From: Bacteroidaceae bacterium
GTDB taxonomy: Bacteria; Bacteroidota; Bacteroidia; Bacteroidales; Bacteroidaceae
NCBI GenBank assembly: GCA_030843315.1
Contig: JAUUPT010000021.1
Coordinates: 1 to 60,131, forward strand
Length of the DNA stretch: 60,131 nucleotides
Direction: 5' to 3'
Shown: one piece after another, positions 47,565-56,451 of the stretch
Layout: every line of letters begins with the position of its first letter
Numbering within the stretch: position 1 is the stretch's first letter
Program-made: the position numbers and the translations under genes
Notes under the pieces: generated by a model
What the model was told of the DNA's origin: nothing
What the model saw: the letters and a program-made list of their open reading frames with translations, nothing else
Databases searched by the model: none

Positions 47565-47577
47565 CTGCAAGAAACCT

Positions 47578-48867
47578 ATGTTGAACCGAAAGAATCAACC
47601 TGAAATACTGGAACCGGAACAGCTTGCCATACAAGAGCCCGAACGCATAATAATGCCCAATGGAATCCCTGTGAATGTGCTTAATGCCGGTGAAAGTGAG
47701 GTGATACGCATCGACCTCTTAATGGAAGGCGGACGCTGGCAACAGACACAACCATTGCAAGCACTGTTCACCAACCGGATGCTGCGCGAGGGAACCCTCC
47801 GTTATACGGCTGCCGAGATCGCAGAAAAGTTGGATTATTATGGTTCCTGGTTGGAACTGTCCAGCGCATCGGAGTATGCTTATGTCACCCTTTATTCCTT
47901 AAATAAATATCTGCCCCAGACACTGGATGTCCTGGAATCCATTATCAAAGAACCTGTATTCCCGGAAAAAGAATTGGGTGTTATTGTCGAGAATAATGTC
48001 CAGCAGTTTCAGGTCAATTCTTCCAAAGTCGATTTTCTGGCACACCGCGGATTAGTAAAATCACTGTACGGCGAGGGGCATCCCTGCGGACGGTTGGTGC
48101 AAGAAGAAGATTACCATCGCGTCAATTCCTCTGTGCTGCGTGAGTTCTATCACCGCCACTACCATTCCAATAATTGCAGCATCTATCTTTCGGGAAGGGT
48201 GAGCGACAACTGCCTGCACCGGGTAGAAGCTCTTTTCGGAAGCGAACCGTTCGGCACCGATTTCCGTAAACCGGAGAAGATTACATATAGCCCAGTGTCT
48301 TGCCCCGAAAAGCGTGTATTCATAGAACATCCCGATGCAATGCAAAGTGCAGTACGCATGGGCATGCTTTCATTAGACCGTAATCATCCCGACTTCCTGA
48401 AAGTCCGTGTGTTGGTAACTCTGTTCGGAGGTTACTTTGGCAGCCGCCTGATGTCCAATATTCGCGAAGAGAAAGGATATACCTATGGCATTTCGGCAGG
48501 TATCATGTCCTATCCCGGACAGGGAGTAATGGCAGTCAGCGCGGAGACAGCCAATGAATTTGTAGAACCTCTGATCCGTGAAGTGTATCACGAAATAGAC
48601 CGTATTCAGAATGAGTTGGTTTCTACTGACGAACTATCTATGGTGAAGAACTATATGCTGGGAGAGATGTGCCGTAGCTATGAATCGGCATTCTCATCCG
48701 CCGATGCCTGGATCTTTGTGCAGACTTCCGGATTGAAAAACACATACTTCACAGAAGCATTGGAGGCAGTAAAGACTGTTACTCCGCAAGAAATCCGTGA
48801 GCTTGCCGGACGTTATTTATGCAAAGAGACATTAAAAGAAGTAGTGTCCGGCAAAAAAATGTCATAA
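47578..48867 (+). CDS. M16-fold protein lacking the zinc-binding motif
   Basis: 429 residues with the two-domain M16B layout (pitrilysin / processing-peptidase type). Where active members have H-x-x-E-H followed by F-K-G-T, this protein has L-F-T-N-R-M-L-R-E-G-T (about 63-73): both His and the Glu are replaced, so it should not hydrolyse peptides by itself. The second domain keeps R-E-E-K-G-Y-T-Y-G-I-S (about 299-309), the substrate-closing motif of the C-terminal half. Inactive M16 proteins often pair with an active partner, but no such gene is in the window. It lies 13 bp after kdsB. Confidence 0.82.
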   Translation: MLNRKNQPEILEPEQLAIQEPERIIMPNGIPVNVLNAGESEVIRIDLLMEGGRWQQTQPLQALFTNRMLREGTLRYTAAEIAEKLDYYGSWLELSSASEYAYVTLYSLNKYLPQTLDVLESIIKEPVFPEKELGVIVENNVQQFQVNSSKVDFLAHRGLVKSLYGEGHPCGRLVQEEDYHRVNSSVLREFYHRHYHSNNCSIYLSGRVSDNCLHRVEALFGSEPFGTDFRKPEKITYSPVSCPEKRVFIEHPDAMQSAVRMGMLSLDRNHPDFLKVRVLVTLFGGYFGSRLMSNIREEKGYTYGISAGIMSYPGQGVMAVSAETANEFVEPLIREVYHEIDRIQNELVSTDELSMVKNYMLGEMCRSYESAFSSADAWIFVQTSGLKNTYFTEALEAVKTVTPQEIRELAGRYLCKETLKEVVSGKKMS

Positions 48868-48905
48868 AAAGCGTCACGTTCCACAGAGTATTAGCAGATA
48901 AATTG

Positions 48906-48913
48906 TATCTTTG
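48906..48913 (+). promoter_or_regulatory. -7 element of the MORN gene
   Basis: TATCTTTG, leaving a leader of about 135 bases before the ATG at 49052. Confidence 0.6.
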
Positions 48914-49051
48914 TGCATAAGATGTTAGACAGAGTGTAACAAATTGCATACTGAAAGCGTCTTTTTAAAAGGTGAAGTTTTTGTGAACCTCCAAAATAAA
49001 ATGCTGAAATCCGGCAACTCATAAATTTAAATTGTAAATTATTAAAATCCA

Positions 49052-50215
49052 ATGAAATATCTATATACTGCACTCATTCTGGCTTTTTTGTGGCAAAGTG
49101 GAGCTACTGCTCAAGAGAAGAAAGGTGGCTTTTTTGACAAAGTAAAGAATACATTCTCTTCAGAAATAAAAATCGGTACTTATACTTTTAAAGACGGTGC
49201 CGTATATACCGGCGAGATGAAAGGACGCAAACCTAATGGAAAAGGTAAGACTGTCTTTAAGAATGGAGATGTCTATGAAGGGGAATATGTAAAAGGCAAG
49301 CGTGAGGGATATGGTACTTATATGTTCACCGATGGTGAGAAGTACGAGGGGCAGTGGTTTCAAGACCAGCAACATGGTAAAGGAATTTATTATTTCATGA
49401 ACAATAACCGCTACGACGGTATGTGGTTTCAGGACTTCCAGCAAGGTAAAGGTACAATGTACTATTATAACGGCGACACCTACGAAGGCGATTGGGTGAA
49501 CGACAAGCGCGAAGGGCAAGGGACTTATACCTGGAAAAACGGTTCCACCTATATAGGTTCATGGAAGAGTGACAAGAAAGACGGCGAAGGTGTATTGACC
49601 TGGAATGACGGTTCCAAGTATGACGGACAATGGAAAAATGATGTCCGCGACGGAAAAGGTACTTTTGAATATGCCAACGGCGACAAATATATAGGCGACT
49701 GGGTAGATGACGTGCAACATGGCAAAGGCATCTACTTCTTCCATACCGGCGACCGTTACGAGGGTTCCTATGTACAAGGCGAACGCACCGGCCAAGGCAT
49801 CTACTACCATGCCAGCGGTAACAAATATGTAGGAGGTTTTAAAGACGGCAAACAAGAAGGCCGCGGCACATTTACCTGGGCAAACGGTGCCGTCTACGAG
49901 GGTGACTGGAAAGATAACCAACGTGACGGGCATGGCACTTATAAATGGAACATAGGAGATTCATACGAAGGAGAATGGAAAGACAATAAATTCAATGGCC
50001 AAGGTACCTTAATTCTGACGGATGGAACCAAGTACAAAGGTGGTTTTGTGAACGGTGTGGAAGAAGGTAATGGTGTTCAGGAAGACAAAAACGGCAATCG
50101 TTACGAAGGCTTCTTCAAACAAGGAAAGAAGCACGGTCCTTTTGTGGAGACGGATAAAAACGGGAAACTGATACGAAAAGGAACGTATAAGATGGGGAGA
50201 CTGGAAAATAATTAA
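49052..50215 (+). CDS. MORN-repeat protein
   Basis: 387 residues: signal peptide (M-K-Y-L-Y-T-A-L-I-L-A-F-L-W-Q-S-G-A-T-A-Q) followed by about fourteen repeats of about 23 residues of the type Y-x-G-x-W-x-x-x-x-x-x-G-x-G-x-x-x-x-x-x-G (e.g. Y-E-G-D-W-V-N-D-K-R-E-G-Q-G-T-Y-T-W). MORN repeats form long beta-hairpin rods. The signal peptide puts it in the periplasm or outside. The role is unknown; it stands alone. Confidence 0.92.
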   Translation: MKYLYTALILAFLWQSGATAQEKKGGFFDKVKNTFSSEIKIGTYTFKDGAVYTGEMKGRKPNGKGKTVFKNGDVYEGEYVKGKREGYGTYMFTDGEKYEGQWFQDQQHGKGIYYFMNNNRYDGMWFQDFQQGKGTMYYYNGDTYEGDWVNDKREGQGTYTWKNGSTYIGSWKSDKKDGEGVLTWNDGSKYDGQWKNDVRDGKGTFEYANGDKYIGDWVDDVQHGKGIYFFHTGDRYEGSYVQGERTGQGIYYHASGNKYVGGFKDGKQEGRGTFTWANGAVYEGDWKDNQRDGHGTYKWNIGDSYEGEWKDNKFNGQGTLILTDGTKYKGGFVNGVEEGNGVQEDKNGNRYEGFFKQGKKHGPFVETDKNGKLIRKGTYKMGRLENN

Positions 50216-50222
50216 AAAATGA

Positions 50223-50284
50223 AAATTAAAAATTAAAGGCTGCGCAATGTTCATTTGAACCGCGCAGCCTTTAATTTTTAATTT
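50223..50284. terminator. Two-way terminator, perfect 23-bp stem
   Basis: Left arm 50223-50245 and right arm 50262-50284 are perfect reverse complements (core AAAGGCTGCGC / GCGCAGCCTTT with AT-rich flanks), 16-base loop. It separates the convergent MORN and prs genes. A second short perfect palindrome CTAAATGC/GCATTTAG follows at 50285-50303, overlapping the prs stop codon. Confidence 0.85.
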
Positions 50285-50299
50285 CTAAATGCGCAGCAT

Positions 50300-51238
50300 T
50301 TAGATAATGTATTGTGAACTGATTGATTCATTATGCATCACTCTTCTGATTGTTTCGGCAAACATATCAGCAATGCTCAGTTGTTTAACCTTGGCACATT
50401 TCTTAGAGTAGGGAATACTATCCGTAAAGACCATTTCTGTCAGTGATGATTCTTGTACGCGGAAAGAAGCAGGGTCGGACATCACACAGTGGCTGGCAAT
50501 GGCGCGAACAGATTTTGCTCCACCCTCTATCATGATATTGGCAGCTTTGGTAATGGTGCCGGCTGTATCTACGATATCGTCTACCAGCACAACATTTTTA
50601 TCTTTCACATCACCGATGATTTGCATGGTTGCTACCACATTGGCTTTCTCACGGGTCTTGTTGCACAACACCAGGGGTACACCGAGGTACTTGGAGAATG
50701 TGCTGGCACGCTTGGAACCACCAACGTCCGGAGTGGCAATTACCAGATCTTTCAGTTTCAGAGACTCGATATAGGGGAGGAACACAGCTGATGCATACAA
50801 GTGATCCACCGGAATGTCGAAGAAACCTTGAATCTGGTCTGCGTGGAGATCCATCGTTATCAGACGGTCGATACCTGCAACAGAAAGCAGGTCGGCCACC
50901 AGCTTGGCACCGATAGATACACGAGGCTTGTCTTTTCTATCCTGACGTGCCCAACCGAAGTAAGGAATAACGGCTACAATGCTTTTAGCAGATGCTCTTT
51001 TTGCAGCATCAACCATCAGCAGGAGTTCCATCAAATTGTCAGAATTAGGGAAGGTTGATTGAACCAGAAATACATGGGAACCACGGATAGACTCTTCGTA
51101 GGAAACAGCGAACTCACCATCGGCAAAGTGGGTGATGTTCATCTTTCCCAGAGGGCAATCAAGGCTGGCGCAGATTTTCTCTGCAAGGTATCTCGAATTT
51201 GTTCCGGAGAATACCATAAAGGGTGCTTTTTCGCTCAT
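50300..51238 (-). CDS. prs: Ribose-phosphate pyrophosphokinase
   Basis: 312 residues. Makes PRPP from ribose 5-phosphate and ATP for nucleotides, His and Trp. F-S-G-T-N-S-R-Y-L-A (10-19), the catalytic flexible loop region and the PRPP-binding signature V-L-V-D-D-I-V-D-T-A-G-T are present. rpiA, which makes its substrate, is at 57920. Single gene. Confidence 0.97.
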   Translation of the reverse strand: MSEKAPFMVFSGTNSRYLAEKICASLDCPLGKMNITHFADGEFAVSYEESIRGSHVFLVQSTFPNSDNLMELLLMVDAAKRASAKSIVAVIPYFGWARQDRKDKPRVSIGAKLVADLLSVAGIDRLITMDLHADQIQGFFDIPVDHLYASAVFLPYIESLKLKDLVIATPDVGGSKRASTFSKYLGVPLVLCNKTREKANVVATMQIIGDVKDKNVVLVDDIVDTAGTITKAANIMIEGGAKSVRAIASHCVMSDPASFRVQESSLTEMVFTDSIPYSKKCAKVKQLSIADMFAETIRRVMHNESISSQYII

Positions 51239-51275
51239 TTGTGTAATAGATGTTACCTATTTGTTAATTTGCATG

Positions 51276-51283
51276 CAAAGGTA
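51276..51283 (-). promoter_or_regulatory. -7 element of prs
   Basis: TACCTTTG on the minus strand, with CTTG 21 bp upstream (51305-51308 on plus). 38 bp before the prs ATG. Confidence 0.6.
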
Positions 51284-51350
51284 TGAATTTCCAGTTACAT
51301 AAGACAAGAGTTATTGTATAAAAATTATTTTTCTTTCTCGAATTTATTCG

Positions 51351-51358
51351 TAGCTTTG
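51351..51358 (+). promoter_or_regulatory. -7 element very close to the start codon of the double-kinase gene
   Basis: TAGCTTTG matches TAnnTTTG and ends only four bases before the ATG at 51363. Transcription starting 5-7 bases downstream of the box would begin at or next to the A of ATG, so the mRNA may have no leader. Confidence 0.5.
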
Positions 51359-51362
51359 CTTT

Positions 51363-54300
51363 ATGAAACGGCTTCCTTCCATACTGCTTGCAGGTTTGTT
51401 GTATCTTTCTACGGCAATGGTTTCGTGCGTGGGCACAGCACCGATGAAGGAAGTGCGCCTCATTGACTCTCTGAACCAGGCAGCCTATACTTATCGTTAT
51501 AAAAACCTTGATTCGTCTTGTCATGCTGCTTCGCGGGCCTACCATGAAGTGAGCCTGTACAGGCAAGGTAAGGCGGAAGCGTGCAACAACCTGGGATTTT
51601 GTGCTTTTATGCGCATGGATTTTGAGCAGGCGGAAAAATATCATCAGGAAGTTTACGACCTGACCAAAAACGAACTGGAACTCTTGATTGCCGATATCGG
51701 CTTGATGAAAATCTATCAGCGGACGGCCCTGAACAAGGAGTTCTACGACTATCGCAACAGTGCCCTGCGTCGCATGAAGCGCATTGCAGAGGACAATAAT
51801 CTTTTTGTGGACAAGCATGAGCGCCAGCGATTGAACTACGCACGTTCGGAGTTCTATATTGTTTCTGCGGTCTATTATTATTATCTCCAGCAGCGCCCGG
51901 AGGCTGTGGCATCTATCAATGAAGTGCCCGAAAATGAGGAGTTGCTGGCAGACACTAACCAACTATTGTATTATCATTATATCAAGGGCTCGGCTGCGCT
52001 GTGCGAAGGAGAAACACCGGACGAACGGCGGTTGCGCGAGTTCGATGAACTTTATACCACCTGGCGTCTGGCATCGCGGAAAGGTTATCTCTACTTCGAA
52101 GGGAATGGCGTGCAAGGGCTTGCCAACCTGATGGCATCACCGGATAATTACGAGTTTTTCCAAGACCGCCGTTCGCATGCACTGACGCTTTTTGGTGCGC
52201 CGATAGACTCTTTGTTGCCGATGCGGCTGGGACAGATGGCTTTGCAGAAATTCCGCCAGTACAATGATTTATACCAGATAGCTGGAGCATACGTTTCCAT
52301 AGGCAAGTATCTGAATGCACACGGCAAATATTCCGAAGCATTGGATACACTGACGCTGGCCCTGGAATGCGTGAACGACCATCACCGCCGCTATTACGAT
52401 TGCCACGACAGCTTGGATTGGCTGAAGGCGTTCGACCGCCAAGACACTATTTGTGCCGAAAAGGCATGGATGGAACACAAACTGAAAACCGTACCGGAAT
52501 GGATATCCCGCATCCGCGAACAGTTGAGCGTGACGTATGCCGGACTTGAAATGAAGGAAAAATCCGACTATAACCGCAACATCTACCTGGATATCCTGGA
52601 AGATACCCGGCAAGATAAAGAATTGGAAAGCCGCTATCAGGCTTTGGAAAAAGAATCGAGGCAGCTGAATGTTCTCCTGTCATTGGTTATCGTTGGTTTC
52701 GTACTGGTCTTTTTGTTCTTCTGGTTCTTCAACAGGCGTTCCAAAACACGGAATAAACTACATCTCCAACGCCTGCAACTCATGCTGGATATTTGCCAGA
52801 AGATTACCGCGTCCATCCCTGCAGATGCACAGACGGAAGAAGAAATAGTAGATGCCATCCAGATGGCGGTTTGCCCGGAATTGGAGAAGCTGTTCGGGAC
52901 GAAAGGCATACATATAGAAAATGGGAAAATGGTTTTTCCGCACAAGATGAGTAAGGAAGACCAGGCTATTGTACGCGTAATAGCGCCTTACATCCAATGG
53001 GCACTCGACAACGGAATGACGTCTATCTCCCTGGGTGACGAACAACGCAGGCTGGAAAAACAGCGTTACATCTACGAGCAGCACATAGCGGGAAACAAAC
53101 GGCAGAACTTGATAAAAAAGGCTTGTATGTCTATCGTGAATGGCATTCACCCGTATATAGACCGTATCATCAATGAGGTGCACAAACTCACTCAAAAAGG
53201 ATTCCTGCAAGACGAGCGAATCAAAAAAGAGAAATACCAGTACATTGACGAACTGGTGACTACCATCAACGAGTATAACGATATCCTCGCCCTGTGGATT
53301 AAGATGAAACAAGGCACCTTGAGCCTGAACATTGAAGCCTTTGAGCTGAACGAGCTTTTCGACTTGCTGAGGAAAGGGAACCGCGCTTTCGAAATGAAGC
53401 ATCAGTGCCTGGAAGTGCAGCCTACGGAAGCTTGGGTAAAGGCAGACAAGGCACTTACTTTGTTTATGATCAATACGTTGGCGGAGAATGCCCGTAAATA
53501 TACTCCGCAAGGTGGAACGGTGAAAGTGTATGCCCGCCAGAAAGAAGGGTATGTAGAAATCTCGGTAGAAGATAACGGTTGCGGCCTTTCTGCGGAAGAC
53601 GTGACACGCATCATCGGTGAGAAAGTTTATGACTCGAAAGCCATCGGCATGAACGATGCCCCCGACAAAGAAGAACTGAGGAAGAATAAAGGTAGTGGCT
53701 TCGGACTGATGAATTGCAAAGGTATCATTGAGAAATATCGTAAGACGAATGAGTTGTTCAAAGTCTGCCAGTTCAATGTGGAGAGTACGCTGGGGAAGGG
53801 GAGCCGTTTCTATTTCCGCCTGCCTACCGGCGTTCGTAAAGTGATGTCAGTATTGCTGATGATATTGGCATTGAGTATGTCATCCTGTCGGAATGAGGTG
53901 GAGACTGCACCGAAGGAAACCGTGCAGGATTCATTGACCCTGGCGGCACAAGATGAATACGAAATGCTGCTGGATCTTGCCTCCGACTATGCCAACGAAG
54001 CATATTACAGTAATGTGGACGGCGAGTATGAAATGGCTTTGCAGTACGTAGACTCGGCAATGTCTTGCCTGAACGACCACTATAAACAATATGCGGCTGA
54101 GCCGGAGCGCTTTATGACCTTGACAGGAGACGGGGCACCTGCCGAACTGGACTGGTGGAACGAAATGTTCAACTCCGATTACCATGTGATATTGGATATC
54201 CGGAATGAGGCGGCGGTTTCGTTCCTGGCGTTGAAGCAGTGGGATGACTATGCTTATAATAATGCAGCATATACCACCATGTACAAATTGCTGGGCGAAG

Positions 54301-55706
54301 ATCAGTCTTTGGAAGATTACTGCCGGCAATTGGAACGTTCCACCAACAATAAGATGGTGGGTATTCTGCTGGCGGTTATTCTGCTTTTTGTGTTGTGGCT
54401 GGGTTATTATATCCTTATCTTCCGCAAACGCCTGGTCAACCGATGGAACCTGGAACAGGTGCTCGAAATCAACGAAAAAGTATTTACTGCCTCACAACTG
54501 CCCGTTCCTGAGACGGAAGAAATGCTGCAACGCGAAGAAGACACACTGAAAGAAATCCCGTTGCAGATTGTAAATTCCGCTTTCGATGCCGTAAACGAAT
54601 TGCTGAGCATCGACCGGCTGAGCATTGCCGTCTACAATGAAGCTACCCATCAACTGGAATATACATCCAATCCGGCAGAGGACGCAACCCCGGAAGAAGA
54701 AATGCCGTGGAAGTCCTTCATAGAGCGCTGCTTCGAGCAACAAGCCTATCTGACCGAAAGGAGAATGCAAGCACTGCCGCTTGTGGTGGATGCCGGAAGT
54801 GCCTGCCGCTGCATCGGCGTGTTGTGCCTGGAACGGCGCGAGGGCACGGAACAGGAATCCGACCATCTGCTGCTCGAAATGATTGCCCGGTATGTGGCAA
54901 TTGTCATCTTCAATGCAGTGGTGAAGTTGGCCACGAAGTACCGGGACATTGAAACCGCCCAGGACGAAGCACGCCGTGCCTCGTGGGAAGACAGCCTGCT
55001 GCACGTGCAGAATATGGTACTGGATAATTGCCTTTCCACTATCAAACACGAAACGATTTACTACCCCAACAAGATAAAGTTGCTAATCGGCAAACTACGT
55101 TCCACCCAACTGACAGAGGCCGAGGAACGGGAGACCGTGGCTGCTATCAGTGAACTGATAGAGTATTATAAAGGTATCTTTACGATACTCAGTTCGTGTG
55201 CTTCGCGCCAACTGGAAGAGGTTACTTTCCGCCGGACAGCGATTGCCGTACCGGAATTGATGGCTGCTGCCGAGAAGTATTTCCGCAAATCGAACAAGGG
55301 CGGTAAGCCGCAGATAGATTTCCGTGTGGAGACTTGGGACGGATGTATCGTTGGCGACCTGAACCAATTACGTTTCCTTTTGGAGAATCTGATAGACGAA
55401 GCTCTTTCCGTTCCTCAGGACGGCGAACTCCGCTTGTCGGCACAAGAGGACGGTGAATTTGTACGCTTTTTATTTACAGATATGCGCAGGGAGAAAACCC
55501 GTGAAGAATTGAATCAGTTGTTCTATCCGAACCTGGCACGCATGACGGCGGGCGAGAAGGGAGAATTGCGTGGTACGGAGTATCTGGTATGCAAGCAGAT
55601 TATCCGCGACCACGACGAGTATGCCGGACGCCGCGGTTGCCGCATCAATGCCGAGGAGGGTAGAGAAGGAGGTTTCACTGTGTATTTCACACTACCGAAA
55701 AAATAG
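51363..55706 (+). CDS. Tandem double histidine-kinase-like sensor (DUF5112/DUF5113-type)
   Basis: 1447 residues with two kinase-like halves. First half: lipoprotein-type signal (A-M-V-S-C), helical TPR-like periplasmic part (about 30-430), TM (about 434-457), phosphoacceptor-like His in N-G-I-H-P-Y-I (about 595), HATPase with N-T-L-A-E-N-A-R-K-Y (about 700-710) and D-N-G-C-G-L, G-S-G-F-G-L. Second half: a new hydrophobic signal-like segment ending L-S-M-S-S-C (residues 828-842), another periplasmic part, TM (about 998-1020), GAF-like region, His in T-I-K-H-E-T (about 1228) and an ATPase-like end in which the D-x-G-x-G boxes are lost. Followed at once by its response regulator. Confidence 0.85.
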   Translation: MKRLPSILLAGLLYLSTAMVSCVGTAPMKEVRLIDSLNQAAYTYRYKNLDSSCHAASRAYHEVSLYRQGKAEACNNLGFCAFMRMDFEQAEKYHQEVYDLTKNELELLIADIGLMKIYQRTALNKEFYDYRNSALRRMKRIAEDNNLFVDKHERQRLNYARSEFYIVSAVYYYYLQQRPEAVASINEVPENEELLADTNQLLYYHYIKGSAALCEGETPDERRLREFDELYTTWRLASRKGYLYFEGNGVQGLANLMASPDNYEFFQDRRSHALTLFGAPIDSLLPMRLGQMALQKFRQYNDLYQIAGAYVSIGKYLNAHGKYSEALDTLTLALECVNDHHRRYYDCHDSLDWLKAFDRQDTICAEKAWMEHKLKTVPEWISRIREQLSVTYAGLEMKEKSDYNRNIYLDILEDTRQDKELESRYQALEKESRQLNVLLSLVIVGFVLVFLFFWFFNRRSKTRNKLHLQRLQLMLDICQKITASIPADAQTEEEIVDAIQMAVCPELEKLFGTKGIHIENGKMVFPHKMSKEDQAIVRVIAPYIQWALDNGMTSISLGDEQRRLEKQRYIYEQHIAGNKRQNLIKKACMSIVNGIHPYIDRIINEVHKLTQKGFLQDERIKKEKYQYIDELVTTINEYNDILALWIKMKQGTLSLNIEAFELNELFDLLRKGNRAFEMKHQCLEVQPTEAWVKADKALTLFMINTLAENARKYTPQGGTVKVYARQKEGYVEISVEDNGCGLSAEDVTRIIGEKVYDSKAIGMNDAPDKEELRKNKGSGFGLMNCKGIIEKYRKTNELFKVCQFNVESTLGKGSRFYFRLPTGVRKVMSVLLMILALSMSSCRNEVETAPKETVQDSLTLAAQDEYEMLLDLASDYANEAYYSNVDGEYEMALQYVDSAMSCLNDHYKQYAAEPERFMTLTGDGAPAELDWWNEMFNSDYHVILDIRNEAAVSFLALKQWDDYAYNNAAYTTMYKLLGEDQSLEDYCRQLERSTNNKMVGILLAVILLFVLWLGYYILIFRKRLVNRWNLEQVLEINEKVFTASQLPVPETEEMLQREEDTLKEIPLQIVNSAFDAVNELLSIDRLSIAVYNEATHQLEYTSNPAEDATPEEEMPWKSFIERCFEQQAYLTERRMQALPLVVDAGSACRCIGVLCLERREGTEQESDHLLLEMIARYVAIVIFNAVVKLATKYRDIETAQDEARRASWEDSLLHVQNMVLDNCLSTIKHETIYYPNKIKLLIGKLRSTQLTEAEERETVAAISELIEYYKGIFTILSSCASRQLEEVTFRRTAIAVPELMAAAEKYFRKSNKGGKPQIDFRVETWDGCIVGDLNQLRFLLENLIDEALSVPQDGELRLSAQEDGEFVRFLFTDMRREKTREELNQLFYPNLARMTAGEKGELRGTEYLVCKQIIRDHDEYAGRRGCRINAEEGREGGFTVYFTLPKK

Positions 55707-55709
55707 AAT

Positions 55710-56438
55710 ATGGAAGACAAGAAATTTAAAGTTATCATCGTTGAAGATGTAAAGTTGGAACTGAAAGGCACGGAAGAGATATTCCGTCACGAAATCCCCA
55801 ATGCAGAGGTTATAGGCACGGCCATGACCGAACAAGAGTTCTGGACACTGATAGAGGCGGGTGTGCCCGACCTTGTCCTGCTTGACTTGGGGCTGGGAGG
55901 TTCCACTACGATTGGCGTAGATATCTGCCGCAATATCTTCAAACGTTATCCGGGCGTGCATGTACTCATCTTCACGGGAGAAATCCTGAACGAAAAACTA
56001 TGGGTGGATGTACTGGAAGCCGGAGCAGACGGCATCATCCTGAAGACCGGCGAACTGCTGACCAAGACCGACGTACAGGCCGTGATGGATGGTAAGAAGT
56101 TGGTTTTCAATTATCCGATACTGGAGAAGATTGTAGAGCGGTTCAAGAAATCGGTACTGAACGATGCCAAGCGCCAGGAAGCTGTTATCAGCTATGACAT
56201 CGACGAATATGACGAGCGCTTTCTCCGCCACCTGGCATTGGGCTACACCAAGGAGATGATAGCCAACTTGAAGGGAATGCCTTTCGGAGTGAAGTCGCTG
56301 GAGAAGCGCCAGAACGACCTGGTGGGACGCCTCTTTCCGCCCAGCGAACGGGTGGGGGTAAATGCTACGCGCCTGGCTGTGCGTGCATTGGAACTTCGCA
56401 TTCTCGATATAGATAACCTGGAACCGGACGACGAATAA
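55710..56438 (+). CDS. Response regulator with LuxR-like output region
   Basis: 242 residues, 3 bp after the kinase gene. Receiver domain (about 7-125) with Glu12-Asp13, phosphoacceptor Asp59 in V-L-L-D-L-G-L, Thr in I-F-T-G-E and Lys in I-L-K-T-G. The C-terminal part (about 165-235: F-L-R-H-L-A-L-G-Y-T-K-E-M-I-A-N-L ... S-L-E-K-R-Q-N-D-L-V-G-R-L) resembles the LuxR/NarL helix-turn-helix but carries an insertion. Partner of the double kinase; the targets are unknown. Confidence 0.88.
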   Translation: MEDKKFKVIIVEDVKLELKGTEEIFRHEIPNAEVIGTAMTEQEFWTLIEAGVPDLVLLDLGLGGSTTIGVDICRNIFKRYPGVHVLIFTGEILNEKLWVDVLEAGADGIILKTGELLTKTDVQAVMDGKKLVFNYPILEKIVERFKKSVLNDAKRQEAVISYDIDEYDERFLRHLALGYTKEMIANLKGMPFGVKSLEKRQNDLVGRLFPPSERVGVNATRLAVRALELRILDIDNLEPDDE

Positions 56439-56451
56439 ACCACCGCTACCT

